NCBI GenBank assembly: GCA_040772305.1
Contig: JAXGYK010000001.1
Location: forward strand, 186,001 to 250,000
Source: Mesolinea sp040772305
GTDB lineage: Bacteria > Chloroflexota > Anaerolineae > Anaerolineales > Anaerolineaceae
Direction: 5' to 3'
Length of the DNA: 64,000 bases
In this document: positions 42,162-48,978 of the stretch, one piece after another
How the letters are laid out: each line of letters starts with the position of its first letter
Position numbering within the stretch: position 1 is the stretch's first letter
Made by a program: the position numbers and the translations under genes
Notes under the pieces: generated by a model
Seen by the model: the letters and a program-made list of their open reading frames with translations, nothing else
The model's database searches: none
What the model was told of the DNA's origin: nothing

Positions 42162-43080
42162 TAAACTGAGGGTCGCGTTCGATGGTAAGGCGCAGGCCCG
42201 TTTCCAGCGATGTAAGGGGTAAGTAGTTGAGGAGTTTATACGCTTTGCTGATATCTGCACACATGCGATCCAGACCGCCGCTTTTGTGAGGGTTAAAGAT
42301 TTCTTCGGGTTTGCGTCCTGTAACCTGGCGGACCAATCGTACAAGCTCTAAAACACTGGTTTCCACTCCGCTGGCTACATTGATCACTTCCTGGTCAACA
42401 TGGTTGGCATTGGCCGCTGCAGTAAGGGCATTGACAACATCGTCCACGTAGACATAATCGCGCGTTTGGGTACCATTACCATGAATGACAATGGAACCAT
42501 TTGTGAGCGCGTGTTTAAGGTAGTTTGCAATAATGGGCGGATGACTGTTGGGTATACGCTGACCGGGACCATAGGCATTGAACACGCGCAAAATAACGGC
42601 CTCTACCCCCGCCTCACCAGCCAATTCGCGCACATAAAACTCTGAGGCAAGCTTGGAGACAGCATAAGGAGAAGCAGGATTTACCTGAGCAGCCTCGCGG
42701 TAGGGAAGCTCGGGCTGAGGCCCATAAACCGCCCCGCTCGAAACATGCACAATGCGCCGAATACGGGCATCGCGGATGGCTTCCATGAGGGTAACTGTTC
42801 CGGAAACATTGACATTGTTGTAATCTCTGGGAAAGAGGGAAGATTCGGGTACGGAAACTTTTGCGGCCAGGTGAAACACACAATCAACTTCCTGCAAAAG
42901 CGCCCAAAGCAAAGGTTTATCGTTTACGTCACCGCAGGTAAATTCAATATCAGCAGCCAGTTTGCTTTCGTCCCCAGCACTCAGGTCATCCAAAACCCGG
43001 ACATGATGCCCTTGTTTCGAGAGACGGTTAGCCAGTGCAGCACCCAAAAAACCTGCTCCGCCGGTGACCAGATAGTTCAT
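42151..43080 (-). CDS. NAD-dependent sugar-nucleotide epimerase/dehydratase (extended SDR)
   Basis: 309 residues. NAD motif YLVTGGAGFLGAALANRL, catalytic Ser in VHVSSGAVYG, and YAVSK (Tyr/Lys). UDP-glucose 4-epimerase-like overall, as in many genes marked galE or wbpP-like. Overlaps the glycosylase gene. Last host gene before the prophage. Confidence 0.88.
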   Translation of the reverse strand: MNYLVTGGAGFLGAALANRLSKQGHHVRVLDDLSAGDESKLAADIEFTCGDVNDKPLLWALLQEVDCVFHLAAKVSVPESSLFPRDYNNVNVSGTVTLMEAIRDARIRRIVHVSSGAVYGPQPELPYREAAQVNPASPYAVSKLASEFYVRELAGEAGVEAVILRVFNAYGPGQRIPNSHPPIIANYLKHALTNGSIVIHGNGTQTRDYVYVDDVVNALTAAANANHVDQEVINVASGVETSVLELVRLVRQVTGRKPEEIFNPHKSGGLDRMCADISKAYKLLNYLPLTSLETGLRLTIERDPQFNAA

Positions 43081-43113
43081 AGTCGCAGACCTTTGTTGAA
43101 CACAATGCTCATC

Positions 43114-43140
43114 ATTATAGCTACATTATATCTTTTGCAA
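43114..43140 (-). promoter_or_regulatory. Possible promoter of the epimerase gene
   Basis: Minus strand: TTGCAA (43140-43135), 15-base spacer, TATAAT (43119-43114). A second TATAAT lies within the spacer. AAAGG precedes the ATG. Confidence 0.4.
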
Positions 43141-43212
43141 GAGGCAATGATATGGTTCGGCTTTTATCCTGCGCCGGCGTGAAGGAAGAGATGGCTTCAT
43201 ATAAAACAAAAA

Positions 43213-43270
43213 AGCGGGCGACCGGATTCGAACCGGCGAATGTTAGCTTGGAAGGCTAATGCCTTACCAC
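43213..43270 (-). tRNA. 3' fragment of tRNA-Gly (TCC), putative attL of the prophage
   Basis: Anticodon arm TTAGC-CTTCCAA-GCTAA (anticodon TCC at 43252-43250), T arm GCCGG-TTCGAAT-CCGGT and the acceptor 3' strand CGCCCGC (43220-43214) are intact, and even the D-loop AGTGGTAA is kept. The D stem and the 5' acceptor strand do not pair, so it is not a working tRNA. The intact side faces the host genes and the degraded side faces phage genes, as expected for attL of an element integrated in the tRNA 3' half. The other 210 bases to 43410 hold nothing recognisable. Confidence 0.7.
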
Positions 43271-43410
43271 TTTGATCCCGTGTCCGATAACGTCCCAATT
43301 TTCCATTGCTATCGTACCAGCGGCTCAGTTGATAAAGTGCGAGGTTACTATACGGAGGGATGGTAATTCGTCTTACTATTACTGAGTATAAGATCCTCTA
43401 TCTTTTACCC

Positions 43411-43439
43411 TTGCAATTATAGAACAAACGTTCTATAAT
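43411..43439 (+). promoter_or_regulatory. Promoter with embedded LexA-like palindrome
   Basis: -35 TTGCAA (43411-43416), 17-base spacer, -10 TATAAT (43434-43439). The segment 43416-43439 is a palindrome with perfect 10-base arms (ATTATAGAAC/GTTCTATAAT) around AAAC. It contains GAAC-N4-GTTC, the core of Gram-positive type LexA (DinR) boxes. Being symmetric, it also presents a TATAAT on the minus strand. Confidence 0.6.
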
Positions 43440-43494
43440 GTTACAACCTCACACTTACTTTGATACCCACCTTGAACCTAAAAGGGGATCTGAA

Positions 43495-43581
43495 TTGAAA
43501 GTTTTTATCGACGGAACACGAAAGTACATTTACCTCCACTTTTTTGGGTGGGAAATAACCATTATTTTGAACAGGCGATAG
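43495..43581 (+). CDS. Possible 28-residue peptide behind the LexA-like promoter
   Basis: A TTG frame with AAAAGGGGA seven bases upstream reads MKVFIDGTRKYIYLHFFGWE and ends with ITIILNRR. It is hydrophobic at the C-terminus. Its end overlaps, in antisense, the end of the gene at 43562-43990. Support is only the ribosome binding site and the promoter ahead of it. Confidence 0.3.
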   Translation: MKVFIDGTRKYIYLHFFGWEITIILNRR

Positions 43582-43990
43582 CATTATTGCTTTCCAGTAA
43601 ATACTTATCAAGGACTTGTTTTCCGTTTTCCTTGTAAAGTCGATGCGCTGCATCTAAAACCTTTTTGGTGATAACTGGCCCATTTGGATAATATTTCACA
43701 CGGATCCAATCTTCCAAGGCATTCACTTGCAGTGCATGAATACGAAAATTATTCAGAATTATTTCATCTGACTTGCGCGAAAAGTAAGTGCCAGTTTCCA
43801 CCAGACCAAGTTTTCTGTAGATAATTCCCAATTGTTGGTGATACCAGGGTGGTTTTTGGTCTTCAGGGCCATAATGAAGATCTATAAATTCTACACATTG
43901 ATGCAAGATGTTCTTAGCCCCTTCCAAATCCCCTCTACGCTTCAAGGACTTTATTAACTCAACAAGTTCTTCGATATTTTGAATTTCCAC
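43562..43990 (-). CDS. Helical (TPR-like) protein downstream of the phage repressor
   Basis: 142 residues from a GTG 2 bases after the repressor stop. Helical pairs such as LVELIKSLKRRGDLEGAKNI and YHQQLGIIYRKLGLVETGTY resemble tetratricopeptide repeats. ImmA-type proteases often stand in this place, but no HExxH is visible here. It may modulate the repressor. Confidence 0.5.
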   Translation of the reverse strand: MEIQNIEELVELIKSLKRRGDLEGAKNILHQCVEFIDLHYGPEDQKPPWYHQQLGIIYRKLGLVETGTYFSRKSDEIILNNFRIHALQVNALEDWIRVKYYPNGPVITKKVLDAAHRLYKENGKQVLDKYLLESNNAIACSK

Positions 43991-43992
43991 AT

Positions 43993-44322
43993 CTAATCTC
44001 TGTTAATTAGGAACTTTGCATAAGATAGTAGTTCCGCGCGCTTATTTGTATCCATTTGGTCAAACAGATACAAAAGTTGTTCGTGCACTTCCGTTTTTTC
44101 TGACACTGGAGGTAAAAACCCGGCTACTCGAAAGGCTACTTCCGGGGGGATATTCAATGCTTCAGATATTGCGCGCAAGGACACTTCACTAACCCCGCGT
44201 TGACCGGCAAGAAGACGCGAAATCTGTTGAGCAGAGATACCCGACTTCCTGGATAACTCCGCCGCGGTGATACTTCGCTCTTTCATTTGTTCTGTTAGCC
44301 ATTCAGGCAAGCTTGTTTCCAT
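43993..44322 (-). CDS. Xre-type phage repressor
   Basis: 109 residues from the ATG at 44322. The helix-turn-helix (SITAAELSRKSGISAQQISR LLAGQRG, read in part) fills residues 15-65, and a short C-terminal helical region follows (EQLLYLFDQMDTNKRAELLS). Divergent from the early operon across two identical operators, hence a CI-like role. No LexA-type peptidase domain, so induction must use another route. Confidence 0.8.
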   Translation of the reverse strand: METSLPEWLTEQMKERSITAAELSRKSGISAQQISRLLAGQRGVSEVSLRAISEALNIPPEVAFRVAGFLPPVSEKTEVHEQLLYLFDQMDTNKRAELLSYAKFLINRD

Positions 44323-44359
44323 AAGACAATATAAAGTTACCACTTTGCAACACTCCTTT

Positions 44360-44378
44360 GGGTGAGTAATAATCACCC
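44360..44378. promoter_or_regulatory. Operator O1 (GGGTGA-N7-TCACCC)
   Basis: A 19-bp palindrome just upstream of the -35 of the early promoter and about 40 bases before the repressor start. The same core recurs at 44416-44432. Confidence 0.7.
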
Positions 44379-44379
44379 C

Positions 44380-44407
44380 TTGACAAATTCTTTATTATGC
44401 CTATAAT
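44380..44407 (+). promoter_or_regulatory. Early phage promoter
   Basis: TTGACA (44380-44385), 16-base spacer, TATAAT (44402-44407): both boxes match consensus. It is bracketed by the two operators, so repressor binding would block it. Confidence 0.85.
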
Positions 44408-44415
44408 TGTCAGTA

Positions 44416-44432
44416 GGTGATAAAAAATCACC
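44416..44432. promoter_or_regulatory. Operator O2 (GGTGA-N7-TCACC)
   Basis: A 17-bp palindrome overlapping the expected transcript start of the early promoter. Centre-to-centre distance to O1 is 55 bp. Confidence 0.7.
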
Positions 44433-44454
44433 CATAACGCAAAAACAAGGCACA

Positions 44455-44658
44455 ATGACAGAAAAAACAAAAACCACATACATGATCCAAATGAACGATC
44501 TTGAAGCCGCGGACATGCTCCAGGCAATGGCGAGGGAAGATCTCCGTTCCTACGGTAACCAAGTCGCCTGGCTGATCCGCCAGGAATTCGACCGCCGCAA
44601 TCCTGAGGGTAGCACAGTCCAGGATAGAGAAATTCAACTTGCGGCGAAATCGCAATGA
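44455..44658 (+). CDS. Small ribbon-helix-helix-like protein, first early gene
   Basis: 67 residues. After a beta-like TTYMIQMN come helices MLQAMAREDLRSYGNQVAWL and IRQEFDRR, the length and layout of Arc/CopG-type DNA-binding proteins. Possibly a second regulator of the lysis-lysogeny switch. Poor ribosome binding site; short leader. Confidence 0.5.
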   Translation: MTEKTKTTYMIQMNDLEAADMLQAMAREDLRSYGNQVAWLIRQEFDRRNPEGSTVQDREIQLAAKSQ

Positions 44659-44909
44659 ATTTGACCGACAACTGCGAAATGGCCACATCCAACGAGGCAA
44701 CGAGGGCAAGACCAAATGGGTATATCAGCGCGCAATTTGCGGACAAAACCAGTTTTTACATCGCTGAAGCCCTGGTGGACCTGGAGACGATCGTCAATGC
44801 CACACTGAATAAAGAAGATATCTACCGCCTGGTGGGGCGCGCAATTGGAAAACTTCACCGAGCGAATGATGCAATTGAGACAGTCAAAGATATCTGTAAA
44901 CAGAGATAA
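44655..44909 (+). CDS. Unknown small phage protein
   Basis: 84 residues overlapping the previous stop (ATGA). Predicted mostly helical in the second half (VDLETIVNATLNKEDIYRLV, GRAIGKLHRANDAIETVKDI). No family recognised. Confidence 0.5.
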   Translation: MNLTDNCEMATSNEATRARPNGYISAQFADKTSFYIAEALVDLETIVNATLNKEDIYRLVGRAIGKLHRANDAIETVKDICKQR

Positions 44910-44918
44910 GGAGAAAAA

Positions 44919-45326
44919 ATGAAAGTTAATGAAGAAAACAAAAGTTGGTTATATAGGCCTATTTTTCATACTGAAACATACCTATTAACTGAGGAAGAAG
45001 CTGTAGATATCTACTACAAATTTTTTCCGAAGTCTGTGCCGATTGACAACTTTGTGATGCAGTGGGCACTCCAAACGGAGCTTCAGATCAGGAATTATTG
45101 CCAGACCAAGTTTGGTATTCCTGCCAAGCCATTTCAAGTAATTGATGGATCTCAGGATTGTAAGTCCGGAGACGAATGTGCTGCCGCCAAGCCCGTATCC
45201 CGGCGCGTGTACTCGGGATTTTGTGGCCCGGCCAGTTCATATCCCTGCGCACATCTTCAGCAAGATGAGCGATTGGATCATCCCGGTGCGCCTGAGCCAA
45301 AAGCCAATCCCGAAAAGAGAGTTTAG
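44919..45326 (+). CDS. Unknown phage protein, 3' half antisense to a YozE-like gene
   Basis: 135 codons; strong site GGAGAAAAA before the ATG. The first 60 residues (ENKSWLYRPIFHTETYLLTE, EEAVDIYYKFFPKSVPID) look like coding sequence. From about residue 57 the frame lies opposite the YozE-like gene, and its composition (many C, P, R) looks like a shadow. Either a true overlap or a frame that originally ended earlier. Confidence 0.4.
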   Translation: MKVNEENKSWLYRPIFHTETYLLTEEEAVDIYYKFFPKSVPIDNFVMQWALQTELQIRNYCQTKFGIPAKPFQVIDGSQDCKSGDECAAAKPVSRRVYSGFCGPASSYPCAHLQQDERLDHPGAPEPKANPEKRV

Positions 45327-45330
45327 CCAT
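45088..45330 (-). CDS. YozE_SAM_like family protein
   Basis: 80 residues with AAAGGA six bases before the ATG. The pattern LSFRDWLLAQAHRDDPIAHL, AEDVRRDMNWPG and the terminal AWQEYQTW follow the small helical YozE/SAM-like family (also known in B. subtilis). Function unknown. It is the only minus-strand gene inside the early plus-strand operon. Confidence 0.65.
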   Translation of the reverse strand: MAKLSFRDWLLAQAHRDDPIAHLAEDVRRDMNWPGHKIPSTRAGIRAWRQHIRLRTYNPEIHQLLEMAWQEYQTWSGNNS

Positions 45331-45382
45331 AGAAATCCTTTCTCTACTGAGAGGATTCTATCAGACAAAGAAGGAGGAACCG

Positions 45383-45790
45383 ATGAGCAAGGATCTAGAA
45401 AACACACCAAGAAGTTACCGGGTAGTTAAAGAGATACCCAAGCCGACACCGCTGATGACGCGGAACGCGGAATTTATTGAGCGGATGAAATACCTGAAGC
45501 CAGGGGAAGTACTATGCGCAAGCTTTCCGCCCGAGACCACGCATGAAGAGATGAAAAGGCAGCGGATTAACCATATGCAGAGCGCGTGGTGGGTTTTTAA
45601 GAAGGGCAGCATAAGCACAGCGATAAGGGGAAAGAAGCTGTACATCTGGCGCAAGGACCTGGTTGTGGGGCTGAGTCCGATACCTTACAAGGCAGTTCCT
45701 GCGGAAGAGGTGGAGGGCCTGCCGGAAGTATTCAGGGCGGACGAAGTGGATTTGTTCAATCAGGCGCTTATTCTGAACGCCCGATCCTAG
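45383..45790 (+). CDS. Unknown phage protein
   Basis: 135 residues; AGGAGG upstream. It starts MSKDLENTPRSYRVVKEIPK and has KPGEVLCASFPPETTHEEMK and IRGKKLYIWRKDLVVGL. A small alpha/beta fold is plausible. Not recognised. Confidence 0.55.
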   Translation: MSKDLENTPRSYRVVKEIPKPTPLMTRNAEFIERMKYLKPGEVLCASFPPETTHEEMKRQRINHMQSAWWVFKKGSISTAIRGKKLYIWRKDLVVGLSPIPYKAVPAEEVEGLPEVFRADEVDLFNQALILNARS

Positions 45791-45802
45791 AGAGGTAAGG
45801 CC

Positions 45803-45913
45803 ATGGAATTAGTAATCGCTTATTCGTTTCTGTTCGCGGGAATTATGACAGTCTGTGCTATCTACGCTTTTTTGGAAGATTTTTTTGACTGCGACCCCTG
45901 GAGGCGAAAGTGA
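45803..45913 (+). CDS. 36-residue membrane peptide
   Basis: MELVIAYSFLFAGIMTVCAI is the start, followed by YAFLEDFFDCDPWRRK. A single membrane helix with a charged C-terminus. AGAGGTAAGG precedes the ATG, and the stop overlaps the next start (GTGA). Confidence 0.5.
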   Translation: MELVIAYSFLFAGIMTVCAIYAFLEDFFDCDPWRRK

Positions 45914-46185
45914 TCTACCGCGTGCCGTGCCGGTCCTACTCGGGGTATTGCCTGGCTGAGATTGTGGGCTCAGTAAAGGACCTGAGGGGGCAAATGATGT
46001 TTGAAGTAGAAGCCTTGCATGGAGACCCCTGGGATGACTGGAGTCATGAAGGCTGGTGCCCCACAAATAAGAGACGGTTTTACCCGGAACACCTTATTCC
46101 GGTTACTGAGGAGGAATCTATAGAGACAGCAAAAAACAAGCATGTATCACCAAACAAGGAATCAATAAACAATGAAAGGAAATAA
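45910..46185 (+). CDS. Unknown small phage protein
   Basis: 91 residues from a GTG overlapping the previous stop. Beta-rich N-terminus (IYRVPCRSYSGYCLAEIVGS) that could be a small barrel, and a charged tail. Not recognised. Confidence 0.5.
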   Translation: MIYRVPCRSYSGYCLAEIVGSVKDLRGQMMFEVEALHGDPWDDWSHEGWCPTNKRRFYPEHLIPVTEEESIETAKNKHVSPNKESINNERK

Positions 46186-46187
46186 CT

Positions 46188-46865
46188 ATGTCTGAAATGG
46201 ATGTTTTGAATGAAATTTATGTGCCCGCGCCTTATGAGGTTTGGGGACTGTTCAGCCTGGCCCCCTGGAAAGCTGCCCTGGTAAAGGGTGAAGGGCGCGT
46301 TCCGTTTGACGCCAGCGTGCACAAAAGCATGGTATGGGCGATTGATCTGAGTGTACTGCCCATTGACGCAATGAACGCAGGGCCTGTTGAGCGCCAGATG
46401 ATCCAAAGCTCCAAGGAGTGGGCAGAGGTGCAGAAAGCGATCAAGGATTTGGGAGTAGAGCCCAGTGAGATCAACGGCAAGTATGTGAGAGCCAGTTTTG
46501 AGCCGACCGGAGAGACCTATGTTAACCGAAAGGGTGAGACCAAAAACAAGACCTTCCTGAAGATCGCAAAGGTTTTTGATACTGAGGATGACTGCACCAA
46601 GGATTACCTCTATGTATCTGAGGATGAAAAGCCCCAGGAAGAAGAAGAGCCTGGTAATTTGCCTGCCGGTCAGAAAGAGTACGAAGCCGCATACAAACTG
46701 CTGCAGGCAACCGTGCGATCTGCAGCCAGAGGCAAAAAGACAGTCGAGGAAGTGAAGACCGCGGCTGATCCACGTATAAAAGGTTCCCCCGTGATGGCCA
46801 AGTTTTTTGACGTAGATGGCGTGGAGTTTGGCGCCCTGGCAGAGAAAGAACTTGCGGGAGCGTGA
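46188..46865 (+). CDS. Unknown phage protein, possibly single-strand DNA-binding
   Basis: 225 residues. The segment GKYVRASFEPTGETYVNRKG, ETKNKTFLKIAKVFDTEDDC resembles an OB-like strand pattern, and the C-terminus has repeated helical parts. It lies upstream of the ERCC4 nuclease and the Sak4-like ATPase, a place where phage SSB proteins often sit. This is inference; no signature was recognised. Confidence 0.4.
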   Translation: MSEMDVLNEIYVPAPYEVWGLFSLAPWKAALVKGEGRVPFDASVHKSMVWAIDLSVLPIDAMNAGPVERQMIQSSKEWAEVQKAIKDLGVEPSEINGKYVRASFEPTGETYVNRKGETKNKTFLKIAKVFDTEDDCTKDYLYVSEDEKPQEEEEPGNLPAGQKEYEAAYKLLQATVRSAARGKKTVEEVKTAADPRIKGSPVMAKFFDVDGVEFGALAEKELAGA

Positions 46866-47041
46866 TGGAGATGACTGAGCTTTACACCCCTGTGAAGGAT
46901 ACGCAGATCGGAAACGATGATTTTGTAAAAGCCTATGTTGCCGACCCGGGGGAAATGGAACCCTGGCAGGCACAGCTACTCGCTGAATACCGAGATAAAG
47001 AGGCGACAGAACAGTTTTTGGCCTCGGTGAAACAAAACTAA
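46865..47041 (+). CDS. 58-residue unknown phage protein
   Basis: ATG overlaps the previous stop by one base. MEMTELYTPVKDTQIGNDDF and then helical EPWQAQLLAEYRDKEATEQF. No family recognised. The tRNA-like element begins 6 bases past its stop. Confidence 0.5.
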   Translation: MEMTELYTPVKDTQIGNDDFVKAYVADPGEMEPWQAQLLAEYRDKEATEQFLASVKQN

Positions 47042-47046
47042 CAAGA

Positions 47047-47106
47047 CCCGTGCGGACGGCCAGGGTTTCCTCCTTTGCCCTCTGGGTTCGACTCCCAGGC
47101 ACGGCT
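47047..47106 (+). ncRNA. tRNA-like element lacking a D arm
   Basis: About 60 bases. A T arm CTGGG-TTCGACT-CCCAG is followed by GCACGGC, which pairs with CCCGTGC at the 5' end in 6 of 7 positions. Between them CAGGG-TTTCCTC-CTTTG forms an anticodon-like arm (TCC in the usual position, two G-T pairs). Only 7 bases stand where a D arm would be. A T-run follows. It is either a degenerate phage tRNA or a tRNA mimic. Confidence 0.45.
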
Positions 47107-47134
47107 TTTTACTCAGTAAAGAAAGGTTTGGAAG

Positions 47135-47872
47135 ATGGGAATAGCGACTGTGATCATTGACAGCAGGGAACCAAAGTGGGTACAGGAACTGAGTTTTGGC
47201 GGGGTGCCTACTGCTGTAGCCCAGCTGGACTATGGTGATCTGCATGTGCTTTGCGAAGATGACTGCATGCTGATTATCGAGCGCAAGACACCGGATGACT
47301 TTCTAAATTCACTGCGAAACGAGCGGCTCTTTGTTCAGTCTGCAAAGTGTGCGCAGGCAAGGCTGGAAGCTCAGCTGCGGATGGAAACGATTGACACCAT
47401 TTGGCCGTACCTTGTTATCACGGGGCAGTTTTATCCAAGCCCTGAGGGAAAGGCGATTACTCCCCGCGGGGTGACTGGCTGGAACTGGAATTCGATCCAG
47501 GGGGCATTACTCAGTATTCAGGAGATGGGAACACCGGTGGTGTTTGCTGCATCGGACGCTGATTATGAAAAATTAGTCATCCGGCTGGCAAATCGGCCTC
47601 ATAAGGCAGAAACGCAAATACTCCCCCCTAAACCACCCTCCATACTGAGCCCAGGGCATCAGATTTTGGCATCGCTGCCTGGGATTGGCATGGACCGTCT
47701 GAAGATTGCCATGGACTATGCAGGCGGATTACCTGCCTGGGCATTGGTAGGGCTTACCGACCCTGAGCGGGAATACAAGGGGATACCCAAGAGCACACAA
47801 AAGGCAATAAGAGGCGCGTTGAAGCTAGGACCTAATGAGCGCCTGGAAATAATCACCGTAGAAGACGAATAG
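47135..47872 (+). CDS. ERCC4-type nuclease
   Basis: 245 residues. The nuclease motif is complete: IIDSRE at 8-13, LDYGDL at 31-36 and IERKTPDDF at 48-56 (GDx-ERKxxxD). A helix-hairpin-helix-like stretch (ILASLPGIGMDRLKIAMDYA) follows. XPF/Mus81-like phage nucleases act on branched DNA. It precedes a RecA-like ATPase, so a recombination role is likely. Confidence 0.85.
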   Translation: MGIATVIIDSREPKWVQELSFGGVPTAVAQLDYGDLHVLCEDDCMLIIERKTPDDFLNSLRNERLFVQSAKCAQARLEAQLRMETIDTIWPYLVITGQFYPSPEGKAITPRGVTGWNWNSIQGALLSIQEMGTPVVFAASDADYEKLVIRLANRPHKAETQILPPKPPSILSPGHQILASLPGIGMDRLKIAMDYAGGLPAWALVGLTDPEREYKGIPKSTQKAIRGALKLGPNERLEIITVEDE

Positions 47873-47891
47873 ATAGAAGAAAGAGGAAACA

Positions 47892-48965
47892 ATGAGCAGC
47901 AAAACAAAAAACACCAACCCTATTACAGGTCTGATCCATGTTACCGGGGAGCCGGATACGGGCAAGACCACATTCGCACTGGCTTGCGGGTTTAAACCTG
48001 CGGAGATTGCTTTTTTTGACGATGATGTCAAGACACAGCCGATTGCGGATGCATTGAAGGCAAATGGAACTCCATTAGGGGCATACATTAACCTGACCAA
48101 GATGTCTTTGGCAATGAGAGAAATTGAATTCCACAATTTGGTCATGTCCGAACTGAGCAAGCTGGAGGGGAAGAATTTCAAGGCGTTGATTTTTGACACC
48201 TGGACACGTTTTGAGAACACCTTTCATCCTGTAGTTCAGAAGGATCCGCTGAAATACAAGCAATATTACAGCTCCAAAGGTGACATCAAAGGCGCTGAGA
48301 TCTGGAAAGCATCGTTTGACTATGAAGCCATTGTGCTGGATAAGATGATGGAAGTGGCGCCGCTGGTGATTTTGGTTACTCATTTGAAGGACCATACGAT
48401 TGGAGCCGTAAAAACCGGCGCACAGGTTCCAGACTGCAAAAAACCCGTGGTGGAAAAAAGCAGGATGCGGATCTGGCTGCGTCATAACCCCGATGGTCCC
48501 GCGCCAATAGGACTGTTATTCAAACGTCTGAGCAAGGTAGAGGCAAATGAGAATGGCATTGTGCCTGTGAACGTATTGCCCCGAAAGGTAAACCCCTGTA
48601 CCTGGGGCCGAATACTGGATTACTGGAATGATCCCATTGGTGATCGGGAACCCTCGGCTGAGGAAACACCCAATGATTTTGAGCTCAGTATCCTGGATGG
48701 TGTGCTTACGGAAGACCAGAAAGATGCTTTGCGCGTGAACCGGGTGGAGGCAGAAACCAAGCAAAAAGAGGAAAACGCCCTGCGCCGGATAGAACTGGAG
48801 ACACGGCTAAGCAACACGGTCCAAGCCTCAAAAGAGCCGGAATTCACGCTTGATGATTTGATCAATGCCTTTGGGGAAGAGGAAGTAAAGAAGGCCAACA
48901 ATGGCGAGCTGCCCAGTGGTTTTGAAGAGGTACAGGCAGCAGCTAAAGCCTTGATGGGCGAGTAA
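47892..48965 (+). CDS. RecA-fold ATPase (Sak4/phage AAA recombinase-like)
   Basis: 357 residues. Walker A GEPDTGKTT at 19-27, Walker B in KALIFDTWTRFEN, and VILVTHLKD for the sensor strand. A C-terminal charged region (coiled coil, about 280-357) is added. Sak4-like proteins help single-strand annealing in phages. Cotranscribed with the ERCC4 nuclease, 20 bases between them. Confidence 0.78.
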   Translation: MSSKTKNTNPITGLIHVTGEPDTGKTTFALACGFKPAEIAFFDDDVKTQPIADALKANGTPLGAYINLTKMSLAMREIEFHNLVMSELSKLEGKNFKALIFDTWTRFENTFHPVVQKDPLKYKQYYSSKGDIKGAEIWKASFDYEAIVLDKMMEVAPLVILVTHLKDHTIGAVKTGAQVPDCKKPVVEKSRMRIWLRHNPDGPAPIGLLFKRLSKVEANENGIVPVNVLPRKVNPCTWGRILDYWNDPIGDREPSAEETPNDFELSILDGVLTEDQKDALRVNRVEAETKQKEENALRRIELETRLSNTVQASKEPEFTLDDLINAFGEEEVKKANNGELPSGFEEVQAAAKALMGE

Positions 48966-48978
48966 GAAGGGGGCTCAG

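Noticed and set aside
43213..43285. A working tRNA-Gly gene
   Set aside because: The 5' acceptor strand and D stem do not pair with the intact 3' half.
46080..47102. 340-codon open frame on the minus strand
   Set aside because: Runs opposite three phage genes with good ribosome binding sites; the composition is shadow-like.
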